A DNA stretch of 64,000 nucleotides from an uncultured Ruminococcus sp. Its GTDB lineage: Bacteria > Bacillota > Clostridia > Oscillospirales > Acutalibacteraceae. Positions 17,699 to 26,519 of this stretch are shown piece after piece (position 1 is the first letter of the stretch; each line of letters opens with the position of its first letter). The translations under genes were made by a program, and so were the position numbers. The stretch lies in contig CACYPH010000003.1 of the NCBI GenBank assembly GCA_902776185.1, forward strand, positions 20,263-84,262, in the 5' to 3' direction. The notes under the pieces are model-generated. The model worked only from the letters and a program-made list of their open reading frames with translations, did not search any database and had not been told where the DNA came from.

Positions 17699-17905
17699 AT
17701 GAAGAAACAGCTCTTCGGCAAGAATATCGTGCCCGCCTGCACCTACTGCGTCCACTCAAAAAAAGAGGGCAATACGCAGTTTTGTGACGCGAGAAAGGTA
17801 CTGAAAAACGGCAAATGCAGAAAATTTGTCTATAACCCCATCATGCGGGTCCCCAGAGGCGCCGCTAAGCTGCCTACCTATAAAAACGACGATTTTTCTA
17901 TCTGA
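17699..17905 (+). CDS. Small Cys-rich protein (putative zinc binder)
   Basis: A 68-aa basic protein with Cys residues in CTYCVHS, FCDARK and KCRKF, that is C-x2-C then two more Cys. The four thiolates could bind one zinc ion. ATG 17699 is preferred over an upstream in-frame start because GACGGTGAT precedes it and the +1 of the promoter is near 17625. I cannot name the function. It lies 15 bp ahead of the membrane protein gene, probably in the same transcript. Confidence 0.75.
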   Translation: MKKQLFGKNIVPACTYCVHSKKEGNTQFCDARKVLKNGKCRKFVYNPIMRVPRGAAKLPTYKNDDFSI

Positions 17906-17920
17906 CAGAGGTAAACAAAC

Positions 17921-19600
17921 GTGAAAAATAATACATTGATTATCAGACAAAAAACCGTTCAGATCTGTACGGCGATCGCAGTCGTACTGGTCGGACTGTT
18001 GTTCGCGATGATTTCCGTCTACAGCATTTTGCAGACCTGCCGTTTTGATGCAGCCAATCCCGCTGCGGAAAATATCCTGTTTGACAACGACAGCGTGATC
18101 ACCAATATCGGGCTGATCGTCCTGACGATCCTCGGACTGCTTGTGCTGATCCGCAAGAACGTTCATCTGAGCAAGGTCAACACGAAACTGGTCGTCGGCA
18201 TTATGCTGGTGATCGTGACGACGCTGTCTGTGATCTGGGTCACGACCGTCAAATCGCTTGCAAGCGGTGAAACCCAGACGATGCTGACCACTGCGCGCGA
18301 GGCGGCAGAAGGCAAATATGACCGCTTTACCGCCCCCTACTCCGGCGATTACAGCTATTATCAATTCTATCCGTTCCAGCTCGGATATGTCTTTTTCGCC
18401 CAGATCCTCTACTCGATCTTCGGCACGCAGAGCACGGAACAGCTGTTCCAGATCATCAATGTCATCGCGCTTGATTTTGCCTACGTTGCGCTTGTGATGA
18501 TTACCAATCGACTGTTCAAGCGCAAGGCTGTGACCAACATGACCGCCGTCACACTGGTGTGCTGTTTCCAGCCGATGTTCATCACGACCCTGACGAACGG
18601 CGTGCTGATCGGTTTAGCGCTTGCGCTATGGGCGGTATTCTTCACGCTGAGATTTATGCAGGATGACAAGCTGCTGTTCGCGGGACTTTCTGTTCTGCTG
18701 ATCACGCTCTCTGTACTGATCAAGTATACTTATATGGTTGTTCTGATCGCGCTGGTCATCGCGCTGATCCTGCATATCATCGATAAAGTCAAGCTGATCT
18801 CACTCGCGATCGCCGCATTGATGATCCTCTGCCCGATCGGTCTGCAAATGGTACTCGAGCAATCCTACGGCGCAAAAAGCGGCGCCGCGATCAATACCAG
18901 AGTGACCAACACGCTGTACGCCTATATGGGTGTGACCGAGGAGGACTCCTCCTCCCGCTACGGCGGATGGTTCTCTTTTATCAGCGTCAATACGCTGACA
19001 AATCATCAGCTGGATGAATCCGCTGCCGATAAGGAAGCGGACGCGGCGATCAAGGAGCGTCGCGATCAGCTGAAAAAGGAAGGCAGATTAGTGGAATTCT
19101 ACTCTTCTAAGCTGCTCAGCGAGATCAATGAACCGTCATTCCAGTCGATCTGGGTCAGTCAGGTACACGAGCATGACTTCCCCGAGGCGTCCATCGAAAA
19201 CCCCGACCCGTTCCCGAAATTCGCAAAATCCGTCTACACGGGCGGACTTTCCAGGGTGTTTGATCGGTGGTTTAACTACTATAACATGATCATCTTCATC
19301 GGCTTTACGGCAGGAATGGTGTGGCTGATCGTCCGCAAAAAGCTCAATGCAGGAATGGTGATCCTACCGTCGGCGGTATTCGGCGGACTGCTGTATCACA
19401 CGATCTGCGAGGCAAAAAGCCAGTTTATGCTGCCGTTCTTCGTGATGCTGATTCCGTTCGCGGTTTACGGTATTCTGGAAAGTATCCAAGCGCTGAGAAA
19501 GAAAACCGACTTCCTGTTCCATCAAAATCGTGCCGTTGACGCCGATGACAGCGGCGATGCCGGTACTGAAATTGATGACAATCAAGAAACTGCAATCTGA
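17921..19600 (+). CDS. Polytopic membrane protein, GT-C/GT39-like
   Basis: A 559-aa protein with about 11-12 membrane helices. A region after helix 3 (SGDYSYYQFYPFQLGYVFFAQ) and a large loop (about 330-430) resemble GT-C glycosyltransferases of the Dol-P-Man/GT39 type, although the usual acidic motif in the first loop is not clear. Such enzymes move sugars from lipid carriers to surface acceptors. The start is GTG with GAGGT upstream. The C-terminal tail is acidic. Function beyond a membrane glycosyltransferase-like fold is inference. Confidence 0.7.
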   Translation: MKNNTLIIRQKTVQICTAIAVVLVGLLFAMISVYSILQTCRFDAANPAAENILFDNDSVITNIGLIVLTILGLLVLIRKNVHLSKVNTKLVVGIMLVIVTTLSVIWVTTVKSLASGETQTMLTTAREAAEGKYDRFTAPYSGDYSYYQFYPFQLGYVFFAQILYSIFGTQSTEQLFQIINVIALDFAYVALVMITNRLFKRKAVTNMTAVTLVCCFQPMFITTLTNGVLIGLALALWAVFFTLRFMQDDKLLFAGLSVLLITLSVLIKYTYMVVLIALVIALILHIIDKVKLISLAIAALMILCPIGLQMVLEQSYGAKSGAAINTRVTNTLYAYMGVTEEDSSSRYGGWFSFISVNTLTNHQLDESAADKEADAAIKERRDQLKKEGRLVEFYSSKLLSEINEPSFQSIWVSQVHEHDFPEASIENPDPFPKFAKSVYTGGLSRVFDRWFNYYNMIIFIGFTAGMVWLIVRKKLNAGMVILPSAVFGGLLYHTICEAKSQFMLPFFVMLIPFAVYGILESIQALRKKTDFLFHQNRAVDADDSGDAGTEIDDNQETAI

Positions 19601-19626
19601 ATAATTACATGAATTGATACAAGATT

Positions 19627-19660
19627 GAGAGCGCCTCCCATGCGGAAAGCGCTCTTCTTT
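19627..19660 (+). terminator. Terminator after the GT-C-like gene
   Basis: GAGAGCGC-CTCCCATGCGGAAA-GCGCTCTTC followed by T-rich bases. It lies between convergent genes. Confidence 0.75.
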
Positions 19661-19695
19661 ATGTTGTGATTCGGTTGTAATCAGGTAATAAGGGA

Positions 19696-22254
19696 TCAAT
19701 AAGCGTTGATCTCGCCGATACCGTGGGCGTCCGCATAGCCTGCAACGTACATTTGAACAGCTGTCGCGTCTATGATATTGAGTTCTGCGCCGGTGATCGT
19801 GCCGCGCGTTCTCATCTTATCGGAATTCTCATACTCGTAACCGGCGACCAGCATCTGAACCTTTGTGGCGTCCATGATAGTGATCTCTTCGTCATCATCG
19901 ACGTCGCCGAGCTTGTAGGATACGCTGTGATCGTATTCTGTGGGTTTGACGGTCTCGGGTTCGGTAGGAGCTGCTGTCGGCGCGGCTATCGGAGCTTCGG
20001 TAGGCGCCTGAGTGGGGGCGGCAGTCGGGGCTTCGGTCGCGGGAGCAGTCGTCGTCTTATAATAGATGACCTTCTTGGAGGAATCGTTGCCGCTTACGAT
20101 CCAGTCTGAGTTGCCGTCGCCGTTGGGACGCAGGTAGAATCGGTACCATCCGGCTGTGGTGATGGAAATATCGTTGCCGGTTCCGTCGGGATACCATGCA
20201 GAGCAGGTGCTTCCGTCGGTGGATTTCACCGCCTTGCAGGTCACGCCTGCATTCAGATATACCGTCAGCTTATACTGCTCGATACTGCCCTCGTTATCCT
20301 GGTAGAAATTATAGGATGCGTTCGGCTTCCAGCTTGTCATCGAGCCGACCAGATAATAATTGGTTGCAGCAGGCGCGGAGGTCGGGGTAACGGTAGGCGC
20401 TGCGGTTGAAGCAGCAGTCGCCTGCGTCGCAGTCGTAGCGGTTGTCGGCGATGCGGTCGGTGCAGCGGTTGGATCGATCGTCCATGAGCCGGGACATACT
20501 CCCGTACCGTCGCTGTCCCATCCGGAGATCGTATAGGTCGCGTTGGAGGAAGGGATGGTCAGGTCTGCCGTCTGATTCCATTTGTTCGTCCAGTCAAGGG
20601 TATATGTGTCGTCCTTGCTCATACGGACGAAGATAACGTTTGTAAAGCCGTCGGGTACATCTACGGTATAGGTGCTGCCGGAGCCGGACATCTTCTTCCA
20701 TGTTTCACCGTTTCCAAAGAAATATGCCGCGAACCATGCACTGTCATTCGTCCAAACGCCGGGTTTGAGCGTCAGGGTCTTGCCGGTAGAGGCATAGGTC
20801 GCCTCGGTCATCGAGGTATTGGAGGGATTGTAGACGACCGCAACACCGGTGGAGCCGACAGTACCGGTGATCTTGCCGCCGGATACGGTGAAGGTATTGC
20901 CGGCGATCTGATCTTTGTAGGTGCCGGAAGCCATCTTGTTCGCAGTGAGAGATACGCTGCCCGCGCCGTCGAGCTTACTGATGACCACGCCGGAGGTGCC
21001 GCGCTCGTTATAGGCGACTTTGCCGGAGGTAGCGAGATACTCGCTTTGACCGCGGAAATAGTTCTTGAACTTGTTGACCTCGGCAACAGCCGTTGACTTC
21101 CATGTGGTGTCATTTGTCGCGGCGGTCACATACTCGGAACCGGGGCGGGCAAAATAGAGCGCAGTCGCGTTCTTTCTGGAGCCGATGATCGCCCATGCGC
21201 GGACAACACTTGTGTTGCTGACGCTGTCAGTATGGGTACCGCCGTAGCCGGTACCGTTGTAGTAGGAATCATGTGATTCTACCCAAAGAACATTGTTTTT
21301 AGCCGATCTGTTATTCTTAAAGTTGACAGCCGCAACTCTGGAAGGATCCTGACCTTGTACGCCGCCTAAAGCCTCCATGCCGATATTCGGCTCGGTCACA
21401 TGACCGATGTACCAGATATAGTCATCCAGAACGTTGTCGCCGCCCCAAGCGTCGTAGTATACTTCGCCGTAGCTGAACAGCGATTTTCCCTGAGAACTCG
21501 CATAAGAATTCGCTTCTCCGATGGTGTTCGCCCAGAACATCGACTTATAGGAATCATTATCTCTCGGTGTTTCAATGTTCTGAGCCGCGTCAAAACGGAA
21601 ACCGTCTACACCGCAGTCGATCGCTTCTTTGAGCATACTGAGCACCATACTCTGCACCTTGCTGTTGGATGTGTTCAGATCAGGTAGGCTCGAATTATCA
21701 TGCATGACCATATCGTACCGATCGGAACCGCTCAAAGATGTACCGGTATTATGCCAGCAGGATTCATCTTTGAGGAGCGTTTCGTTGATCTCTGCGGATC
21801 TGCCGTTGTAGCTGCCGTGAGAGCCGGGATTTGCCATATGGTTTGCTACTACGTCGGCGATGATTTTAATACCCTTCTCATGTGCAGTTTCACAGAGTGA
21901 TTTCAACTCAGCCTTTGTGCCGAGCCAGTTATTGCCGTCGGCTACTTTAAAATCAACCGGCTGATAAAAATGCCACCAGACGTTGCCTTTTGTAGAATCG
22001 TAGGTGTTATAATCCTTCGGCGGCTGAATACAGGACGTTTGTACAGCGCTGTAACCTGCCGCTTTGATGTCGTCAAGGTTTGCTTTGATGGTGTTATAGG
22101 ACCAGCACATACAGTGCAGTATATTACCGCCCTCGACAGGTGTTGAGGGTTGAGAATACTGGGACGCGCCGGACGCAGGAGTATTGATCGCCGTGATCGC
22201 AAAGACAGAAATGATCAGCGTCAATGCGAGCAGCAGGCTGAGCAGCTTTTTCAT
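19696..22254 (-). CDS. Secreted dockerin-bearing alpha-amylase
   Basis: An 852-aa secreted endo-acting GH13 amylase. ATG 22254 (MKKLLSLLL) is chosen because GGAGG lies 9 bases upstream; the frame is open 19 codons further. Signal peptide about 1-28. Catalytic domain: ADVVANH near 133, nucleophile Asp222 (GFRFDAAQ), acid/base Glu264 (SYGEVYYD), Asp329 (VESHDS). A beta module with aromatics (about 498-592, GVWTNDSAWFAAYFF) follows. After a Thr/Ala/Pro linker comes a second module (about 632-722, YYLVGSMTSW), likely starch-binding. A second PTA linker leads to a C-terminal dockerin (783-841). Its first calcium loop (DVDDDEEITIMD) is intact, but the second lost ligands at positions 1, 3 and 5. 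It belongs with the dockerin pullulanase to an amylosome-type system. Confidence 0.92.
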   Translation of the reverse strand: MKKLLSLLLALTLIISVFAITAINTPASGASQYSQPSTPVEGGNILHCMCWSYNTIKANLDDIKAAGYSAVQTSCIQPPKDYNTYDSTKGNVWWHFYQPVDFKVADGNNWLGTKAELKSLCETAHEKGIKIIADVVANHMANPGSHGSYNGRSAEINETLLKDESCWHNTGTSLSGSDRYDMVMHDNSSLPDLNTSNSKVQSMVLSMLKEAIDCGVDGFRFDAAQNIETPRDNDSYKSMFWANTIGEANSYASSQGKSLFSYGEVYYDAWGGDNVLDDYIWYIGHVTEPNIGMEALGGVQGQDPSRVAAVNFKNNRSAKNNVLWVESHDSYYNGTGYGGTHTDSVSNTSVVRAWAIIGSRKNATALYFARPGSEYVTAATNDTTWKSTAVAEVNKFKNYFRGQSEYLATSGKVAYNERGTSGVVISKLDGAGSVSLTANKMASGTYKDQIAGNTFTVSGGKITGTVGSTGVAVVYNPSNTSMTEATYASTGKTLTLKPGVWTNDSAWFAAYFFGNGETWKKMSGSGSTYTVDVPDGFTNVIFVRMSKDDTYTLDWTNKWNQTADLTIPSSNATYTISGWDSDGTGVCPGSWTIDPTAAPTASPTTATTATQATAASTAAPTVTPTSAPAATNYYLVGSMTSWKPNASYNFYQDNEGSIEQYKLTVYLNAGVTCKAVKSTDGSTCSAWYPDGTGNDISITTAGWYRFYLRPNGDGNSDWIVSGNDSSKKVIYYKTTTAPATEAPTAAPTQAPTEAPIAAPTAAPTEPETVKPTEYDHSVSYKLGDVDDDEEITIMDATKVQMLVAGYEYENSDKMRTRGTITGAELNIIDATAVQMYVAGYADAHGIGEINAY

Positions 22255-22284
22255 GAAAAGGCCTCCTAAAAATATGTCACTACT

Positions 22285-22313
22285 ATTGTACAGAATCAGG
22301 AAATCAATCACAA
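22285..22313 (-). promoter_or_regulatory. Probable promoter of the alpha-amylase gene
   Basis: On the minus strand TTGTGA (22308-22313), 17 bp, TACAAT (22285-22290), about 25 bp before the start codon region. The -35 box is weak, which would suit regulated expression. Nothing else recognisable lies between here and 22515. Confidence 0.55.
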
Positions 22314-22514
22314 GAATCCGCGGAAATTATTAATGCACAAAGTTTCAGTGACGGAAATAGACAAGATGAACAAATGCCGGTGCAAAAAAGAAGAATCGAG
22401 TGACAAATAAAGGAACGAATAAAGTAGAATAAAGTCTAGAATATATTTAGACTTGATTTTATGAAAGTCAATATTATTACTGTTTAATCAGCAGACTAAT
22501 ACTGATACAAACAA

Positions 22515-22545
22515 AAGCGCCGCATAAAGCGACGCTCCGTTTTCG
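22515..22545 (-). terminator. Terminator of the sigma-region-4-like gene
   Basis: On the minus strand AGCGTCGC-TTTA-TGCGGCGCTTTTGTTTG, stem with one G-T pair and a T-rich tail. Confidence 0.75.
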
Positions 22546-22836
22546 CTATTCAGTTGTACGCTCATAGTAGGAAGCGATTCTTCTGAGCTTGCGCGTTGCG
22601 GCGGCGATATGTCTTGAGACCGTTGATTTTGACAGATCCAGCGAGCGGGCTATTTCTGTCATCTGCATACCTTCCAAATAGTAACGGGTCAGACAGTCGC
22701 GCTGACGGTCGGTCAACTCGTGCCGGATCGCGCGCGCCAGAATGCGCTTCATCCGAGCGCGGTCGGGGCGGTTATCCGCGCCCCGATTGTACAGATAATA
22801 GGAGATAAGAGGTTCGTTCTTATCATCCATGAACAT
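22546..22836 (-). CDS. Sigma-70 region 4-like HTH protein
   Basis: A roughly 96-aa protein whose C-terminal half (LTDRQRDCLTRYYLEGMQMT and the following EIARSLDLSKSTVSRHI) is a helix-turn-helix of sigma-70 region 4 type. There is no region 2, so it is not a full sigma factor. Such short proteins occur in mobile elements and phages as late-gene activators. It could also be an anti-sigma partner or autonomous regulator. ATG 22836 is taken because the upstream gene ends at 22841; the longer ORF would overlap that gene. Two-gene operon with the 74-aa protein. Confidence 0.65.
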   Translation of the reverse strand: MFMDDKNEPLISYYLYNRGADNRPDRARMKRILARAIRHELTDRQRDCLTRYYLEGMQMTEIARSLDLSKSTVSRHIAAATRKLRRIASYYERTTE

Positions 22837-22840
22837 TCGC

Positions 22841-23065
22841 TCACGCCTCACGTACAGCAACTCCTGCCCGCGAGGTGAGCAAATCGCCGATATCAAGCAG
22901 CTCATGGTAGATACGGCGGTACTGCTTGATATCGTCCGTGAGACGTTTGCGCTGATCGGCAGTCAGCGACTTTGTCCCTTTCAATCGAAGCTTCTTTTTC
23001 TCGATCACAGCTTGCACGCGGTGAGCATTAGTATAATACTCATCCGCCCATTCAATATAATCCAT
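22841..23065 (-). CDS. 74-aa coiled-coil-like small protein
   Basis: A basic, helical protein (MDYIEWADEYYTNAHRVQ...), rich in Lys/Arg and Leu between residues 15 and 60, likely a coiled coil. ATG 23065 is chosen since AAAGGA precedes it. I do not recognise the family. Its stop lies four bases before the HTH gene start, indicating translational coupling, so it may bind or control that regulator. The pair looks like a fragment of a mobile element module; no integrase is nearby. Confidence 0.6.
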   Translation of the reverse strand: MDYIEWADEYYTNAHRVQAVIEKKKLRLKGTKSLTADQRKRLTDDIKQYRRIYHELLDIGDLLTSRAGVAVREA

Positions 23066-23200
23066 GCTTTTATTGTCCTTTCGCTTGTCTTCATCTTGCC
23101 GCCGAAGCGGGTTCAAAATATGGCTTATTCACGGGCTTTGGGGCTGTACCCTAGCGAATCGCTCCGGTTAAGCATCATTCCGAAGTGTTTCGTTACTTCT
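23066..23200 (-). promoter_or_regulatory. Long GC-rich leader of the regulator pair
   Basis: The transcript from the promoter at 23201-23229 would carry about 130 nt before the first start codon. It contains possible stems such as GGAGCGATTCGCT and CCCGCTTCGGCGG. I match it to no known riboswitch. Confidence 0.35.
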
Positions 23201-23229
23201 ATTTTACACGATTTTGACTGATATTTCAA
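23201..23229 (-). promoter_or_regulatory. Sigma-A promoter of the regulator pair
   Basis: On the minus strand TTGAAA (23224-23229), 17 bp, TAAAAT (23201-23206). Confidence 0.8.
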
Positions 23230-23262
23230 GTGTTTTTCGAATATTTGTTCTATTTTATTTAT

Positions 23263-23301
23263 AAAAAATGCCGACAGTCAGCATTATTCGTTAACTGTCG
23301 G
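23263..23301 (-). terminator. Terminator overlapping the exonuclease stop codon
   Basis: On the minus strand CCGACAGT (23301-23294) pairs with ACTGTCGG (23278-23271) and a T6 run follows. The left arm encodes the last residues PTV of the exonuclease, and the stop codon lies in the loop. Confidence 0.8.
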
Positions 23302-24195
23302 TTGTGTGGATTCATTTTCAGTTGACCGAGATCTTGCTTTATCCTTATGCTTTGGGTCGGGAATTTCGGCGATGCGCTTGATCATCTTTACGCTGTCAAA
23401 GCATTTTTTGACGGTGATGCGTCCCTCAAACTCGCGTCTGCATCTGAAACAGCGAAATTTCGCGCGGAAAGTTTTGTTTTTGACGCGCCATTTAGAACGG
23501 CGAAATGCCTTTCTGCCGCATTGATCACAGAGAAAGAACATTTCTTTTTTATTGACGTTCGGATCACGCAGATCGTAGATGTTGTAGTTCTTGAAGGTGA
23601 TCTTCTGATAAAAGCGCTCGTCACAGACGTCGACATACTTTTCGAACAGCTCGGGACGATAGAGCTTTTGGAAACACAGCGAAGTCAGCTCGGCATCTGT
23701 CAGCGCCCGATGGAGCGTGTCGTCCTCAAAGCCGATCCCGAGCAGCTCCGCACAGGTGGAAAGTCCCATCTGACGGGAGCGGTCGTGGTAATCGAGCGCC
23801 GCCTCGCAGTATGACTGGAGGTTGCAGTACGCCTTTAGGAAGGGCAAGGTTTCCTCGCCGTAAAAATAGCGGCAATTCTCCATCAACACTAAAACGTCAC
23901 TGTTGCCCCAGCTGAGCAGCATGCCGTCGCCGAGGAACTTTTTGAACTTCGAGAGGACATGAGTGAAGGTATTGTTGCTCTCCTTGAGGTCGTTCATTTT
24001 GATATGGGTGAGCTGTGACACGTGGCTGTTGAGCTTTTTGGAGATCTGCGGGCTGACAAGCTCGGAAAACGTATCGATCATATTCAGGTTTTCATCCAGC
24101 TTAACCGCGCCGAACTCGATGATTTCGTTAAAAAAACGATGGTGGCGCTTGGAAAATGCGCCGTTGAATTCAAAGTCTATTACAATATAATTCAT
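23284..24195 (-). CDS. DEDDh 3'-5' exonuclease with C-terminal zinc ribbon
   Basis: A 303-aa protein of the RNase T/DnaQ-like exonuclease superfamily (KapD/inhibitor-of-KinA-like group). Exo I is MNYIVIDFEFNGAF with Asp7 and Glu9. Exo III is LHRALTDAELTSLCF near 160 with His and Asp (DEDDh type). A C-terminal extension after residue 215 has FLCDQCGRKAF and FRCFRCRREF, a four-Cys zinc-ribbon-like element flanked by many Arg/Lys, suggesting nucleic-acid binding. The substrate is unknown; RNA or short oligonucleotides are likely. The ribosome site is weak. Confidence 0.82.
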   Translation of the reverse strand: MNYIVIDFEFNGAFSKRHHRFFNEIIEFGAVKLDENLNMIDTFSELVSPQISKKLNSHVSQLTHIKMNDLKESNNTFTHVLSKFKKFLGDGMLLSWGNSDVLVLMENCRYFYGEETLPFLKAYCNLQSYCEAALDYHDRSRQMGLSTCAELLGIGFEDDTLHRALTDAELTSLCFQKLYRPELFEKYVDVCDERFYQKITFKNYNIYDLRDPNVNKKEMFFLCDQCGRKAFRRSKWRVKNKTFRAKFRCFRCRREFEGRITVKKCFDSVKMIKRIAEIPDPKHKDKARSRSTENESTQPTVNE

Positions 24196-24205
24196 GGCAT
24201 CCCGA

Positions 24206-24231
24206 AAGAGGCGACGATGACAGCCTCTTCC
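24206..24231 (-). promoter_or_regulatory. Hairpin upstream of the exonuclease gene
   Basis: GAAGAGGC and GCCTCTTTC arms pair on the minus strand with a 10-base loop. It follows typA and sits 10 bases before the exonuclease start, so it may act as a weak terminator of typA or an attenuator. The T run is short. Confidence 0.45.
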
Positions 24232-24303
24232 CTGCTTCCTGTTTATTAATCTTTAAGTATGCGTTATGGGGCTTTGCTGAGATTGCCGATATTGGCAATT
24301 GAA

Positions 24304-26124
24304 TTATTTGTTGCGGAACATCTGCTTCATGCGCTGCTCCTTGCTGAGGATCTGCTTGCGCATACGGATATTCTCCGGGGTGATCTCCACCAGCTCGTCA
24401 TCGGCGATGAACTCGAGGCACTGTTCGAGCGACAATACGCTTGGCGGCGTGAGCTTCAATGCGTCGTCAGAGCCGGAAGCACGAGTATTGGTGATGTGCT
24501 TCTTCTTACAGACGTTGACGGTGATGTCCTCGTTCTTCGGACAAGCGCCGACGATCATACCTTCGTAAACCGGAACACCGGGTCCGACAAAGAGTCTGCC
24601 GCGTTCCTGAGCGGCATAGAGGCCGTAGGTGACGGTCTCGCCGGTCTCAAAGGCGATCAGCGATCCCTGGTGACGGGTGACGATATCGCCCTTGTACGGC
24701 TCGTAGGAATCGAAAACGCTGTTCATGATGCCGTTGCCGTTGGTATCGGTGAGGAATTCGGGACGATAGCCCATCAATCCGCGCGACGGGATGCGGAATT
24801 CAATATGCGTTGCGCCGCCATCGCGTGCGCCCATATTGATCAGCTCTGCTTTGCGGGAACCGAGCTTCTCCATGACGGCGCCGACGTAATTCTCAGGCAC
24901 CTCGACAATCAGCATTTCGATCGGCTCGCACAGTACGCCGTCGATGGTCTTGGTGATGACCTGAGGACGGCTGACCTGGAATTCATAACCCTCGCGGCGC
25001 ATGGTTTCGATCAGGATGGAAAGATGCAGCTCACCGCGTCCGGATACCTTGAAGGTATCGGCGGAATCGGTCTCCTCAACGCGCAGGGCGACATTGGTCT
25101 CGACCTCTTTGAAAAGGCGGTCACGAATATTGCGCGAGGTGACATACTTGCCCTCACGTCCCGCGAACGGGGAGTTGTTGACGATGAAATTCATCGAAAC
25201 GGTCGGCTCGTCGATCTTGACGAACGGCAGCGGGTCGATATGGTCGACGTCGCAGATGGTCTCGCCGATGTTGATATCGGCAATACCGGACAGGCAAACC
25301 AGATCGCCCATCTCAGCCTCGCTGCACTCGACGCGCTTCAAGCCTTCGAATTCGTAGAGCTTTGAGATGCGGACGTTAGTGGTCGTGCCGTCCTGATGAC
25401 ACAGCACCGCGGACTGACCGGTTTTGATGCGGCCGCGCTCGACGCGTCCGATGCCGATACGACCGACATACTCGTCATATTCGATGTTGGATACCAACAG
25501 CTGCAAAGGCTCGTCGATCTCGCCCTCGGGAGCGGGGATCTCGCGGATGATCGCCTCAAACAGCGGTTTCATATCCGGTTCCATATTTTTGTAATCCAAT
25601 GAAGAGACGCCCTCGCGTGCGGAAGCGTAGACCACCGGGAATTCGAGCTGATCTTCGTCAGCGCCGAGCTCAATGAACAGATCGAGCACCTCGTCGATGA
25701 CTTCCTCGGGACGCGCACCGTCACGGTCGATCTTGTTGACGACGACCAGCGGCTTTTTGCCCAGTCCCAGCGCCTTTTTCAGGACAAATCGGGTCTGAGG
25801 CATACAGCCCTCGAAAGCGTCGACGAGCAGCAGCACGCCGTCGACCATCATCAGAATACGCTCTACCTCGCCGCCGAAATCGGCATGACCGGGGGTGTCG
25901 ACGATATTGATCTTGACATCGTCATACACGACGGAGGTATTCTTTGAAAGGATCGTGATACCACGCTCACGCTCGAGGTCGTTTGAATCCATCACGCGCT
26001 CGTTGACAACTTCGTTCGAACGGAAAATGCCCGACTGACGCAGCAGCTGATCGACCAGAGTCGTCTTGCCGTGGTCAACATGGGCGATGATCGCGATATT
26101 ACGCAAATTTTCTCTTTTTGCCAT
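24304..26124 (-). CDS. typA: Translational GTPase TypA/BipA
   Basis: A 606-aa ribosome-associated GTPase related to EF-G/LepA that aids 50S assembly and stress growth. G1 AHVDHGKTT near residue 16, G3 DTPGHADFGGEVER, G4 NKIDRDGARP, G5 YASAREG; then domains II, III, V and the BipA-specific C-terminal domain. Length is typical (about 605-610). ATG 26124 (MAKRENLRNIAI) is chosen over the longer frame because AGGTG precedes it and the family begins here. Upstream on the minus strand, GGTATAAT near 26165-26175 is a likely -10 box. Confidence 0.96.
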   Translation of the reverse strand: MAKRENLRNIAIIAHVDHGKTTLVDQLLRQSGIFRSNEVVNERVMDSNDLERERGITILSKNTSVVYDDVKINIVDTPGHADFGGEVERILMMVDGVLLLVDAFEGCMPQTRFVLKKALGLGKKPLVVVNKIDRDGARPEEVIDEVLDLFIELGADEDQLEFPVVYASAREGVSSLDYKNMEPDMKPLFEAIIREIPAPEGEIDEPLQLLVSNIEYDEYVGRIGIGRVERGRIKTGQSAVLCHQDGTTTNVRISKLYEFEGLKRVECSEAEMGDLVCLSGIADINIGETICDVDHIDPLPFVKIDEPTVSMNFIVNNSPFAGREGKYVTSRNIRDRLFKEVETNVALRVEETDSADTFKVSGRGELHLSILIETMRREGYEFQVSRPQVITKTIDGVLCEPIEMLIVEVPENYVGAVMEKLGSRKAELINMGARDGGATHIEFRIPSRGLMGYRPEFLTDTNGNGIMNSVFDSYEPYKGDIVTRHQGSLIAFETGETVTYGLYAAQERGRLFVGPGVPVYEGMIVGACPKNEDITVNVCKKKHITNTRASGSDDALKLTPPSVLSLEQCLEFIADDELVEITPENIRMRKQILSKEQRMKQMFRNK

Positions 26125-26272
26125 AAGTTTCACCTGTGTTTTTTCATAATATATACCATCAGAAATTATACCACATCTGTTACCCATAATACTATGTTTA
26201 TTTTCACCGAAAATCCTATCAGAATTACCGATTTTTTGAAAAATTAGAGTGAATCATAATTCTAATAATATA

Positions 26273-26301
26273 TTTACTTTATGGCGTTAAAGTAGTATAA
26301 T
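26273..26301 (+). promoter_or_regulatory. Sigma-A promoter of the acn-icd-rex operon
   Basis: TTTACT (26273-26278), 17 bp, TATAAT (26296-26301). The transcript would have a leader of about 210 nt that contains a family A repeat. Confidence 0.8.
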
Positions 26302-26340
26302 ATCTTTGTATATTAATTAACAAAGTTTTATCGTATTTTG

Positions 26341-26427
26341 ATCGTATGGTTACTCGCTATGCTCGAACAATCATGCAATCCCTCAGTCAGCCTTTGCTGA
26401 CAGCTCCCTTTACCAAAAGGAGCCTGG
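26341..26427. repeat. Dispersed three-hairpin repeat, family A copy 2
   Basis: The conserved box GCAATCCCTCAGTC, hairpin GTCAGC-CTTT-GCTGAC, and CTCCCTTT-ACC-AAAAGGAG. It is in the 5' leader of acn. A second GC-rich segment (26429-26485) separates it from the ribosome site. Confidence 0.85.
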
Positions 26428-26519
26428 AGAGATTTCGGCGGAGCACGGGTCGCTACCCTTGCGTCGCCTTTCCCGATAGATAGAAGGCAATACTGCACAA
26501 TTTTCAGGAGGTATATTTT

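Noticed and set aside
22546-23065. Regulator pair as part of an intact prophage or ICE
   Set aside because: No integrase, attachment repeats or structural genes on either side; neighbours are amylase and exonuclease genes.
23100-23125. GGGTTCAAAATATGGC as a tRNA T-loop
   Set aside because: No acceptor, D or anticodon stems could be folded around it; the match is to a few bases only.
24259-25365. 368-codon plus-strand frame opposite typA
   Set aside because: Antisense shadow of a universally conserved gene; no ribosome site or recognisable domain.
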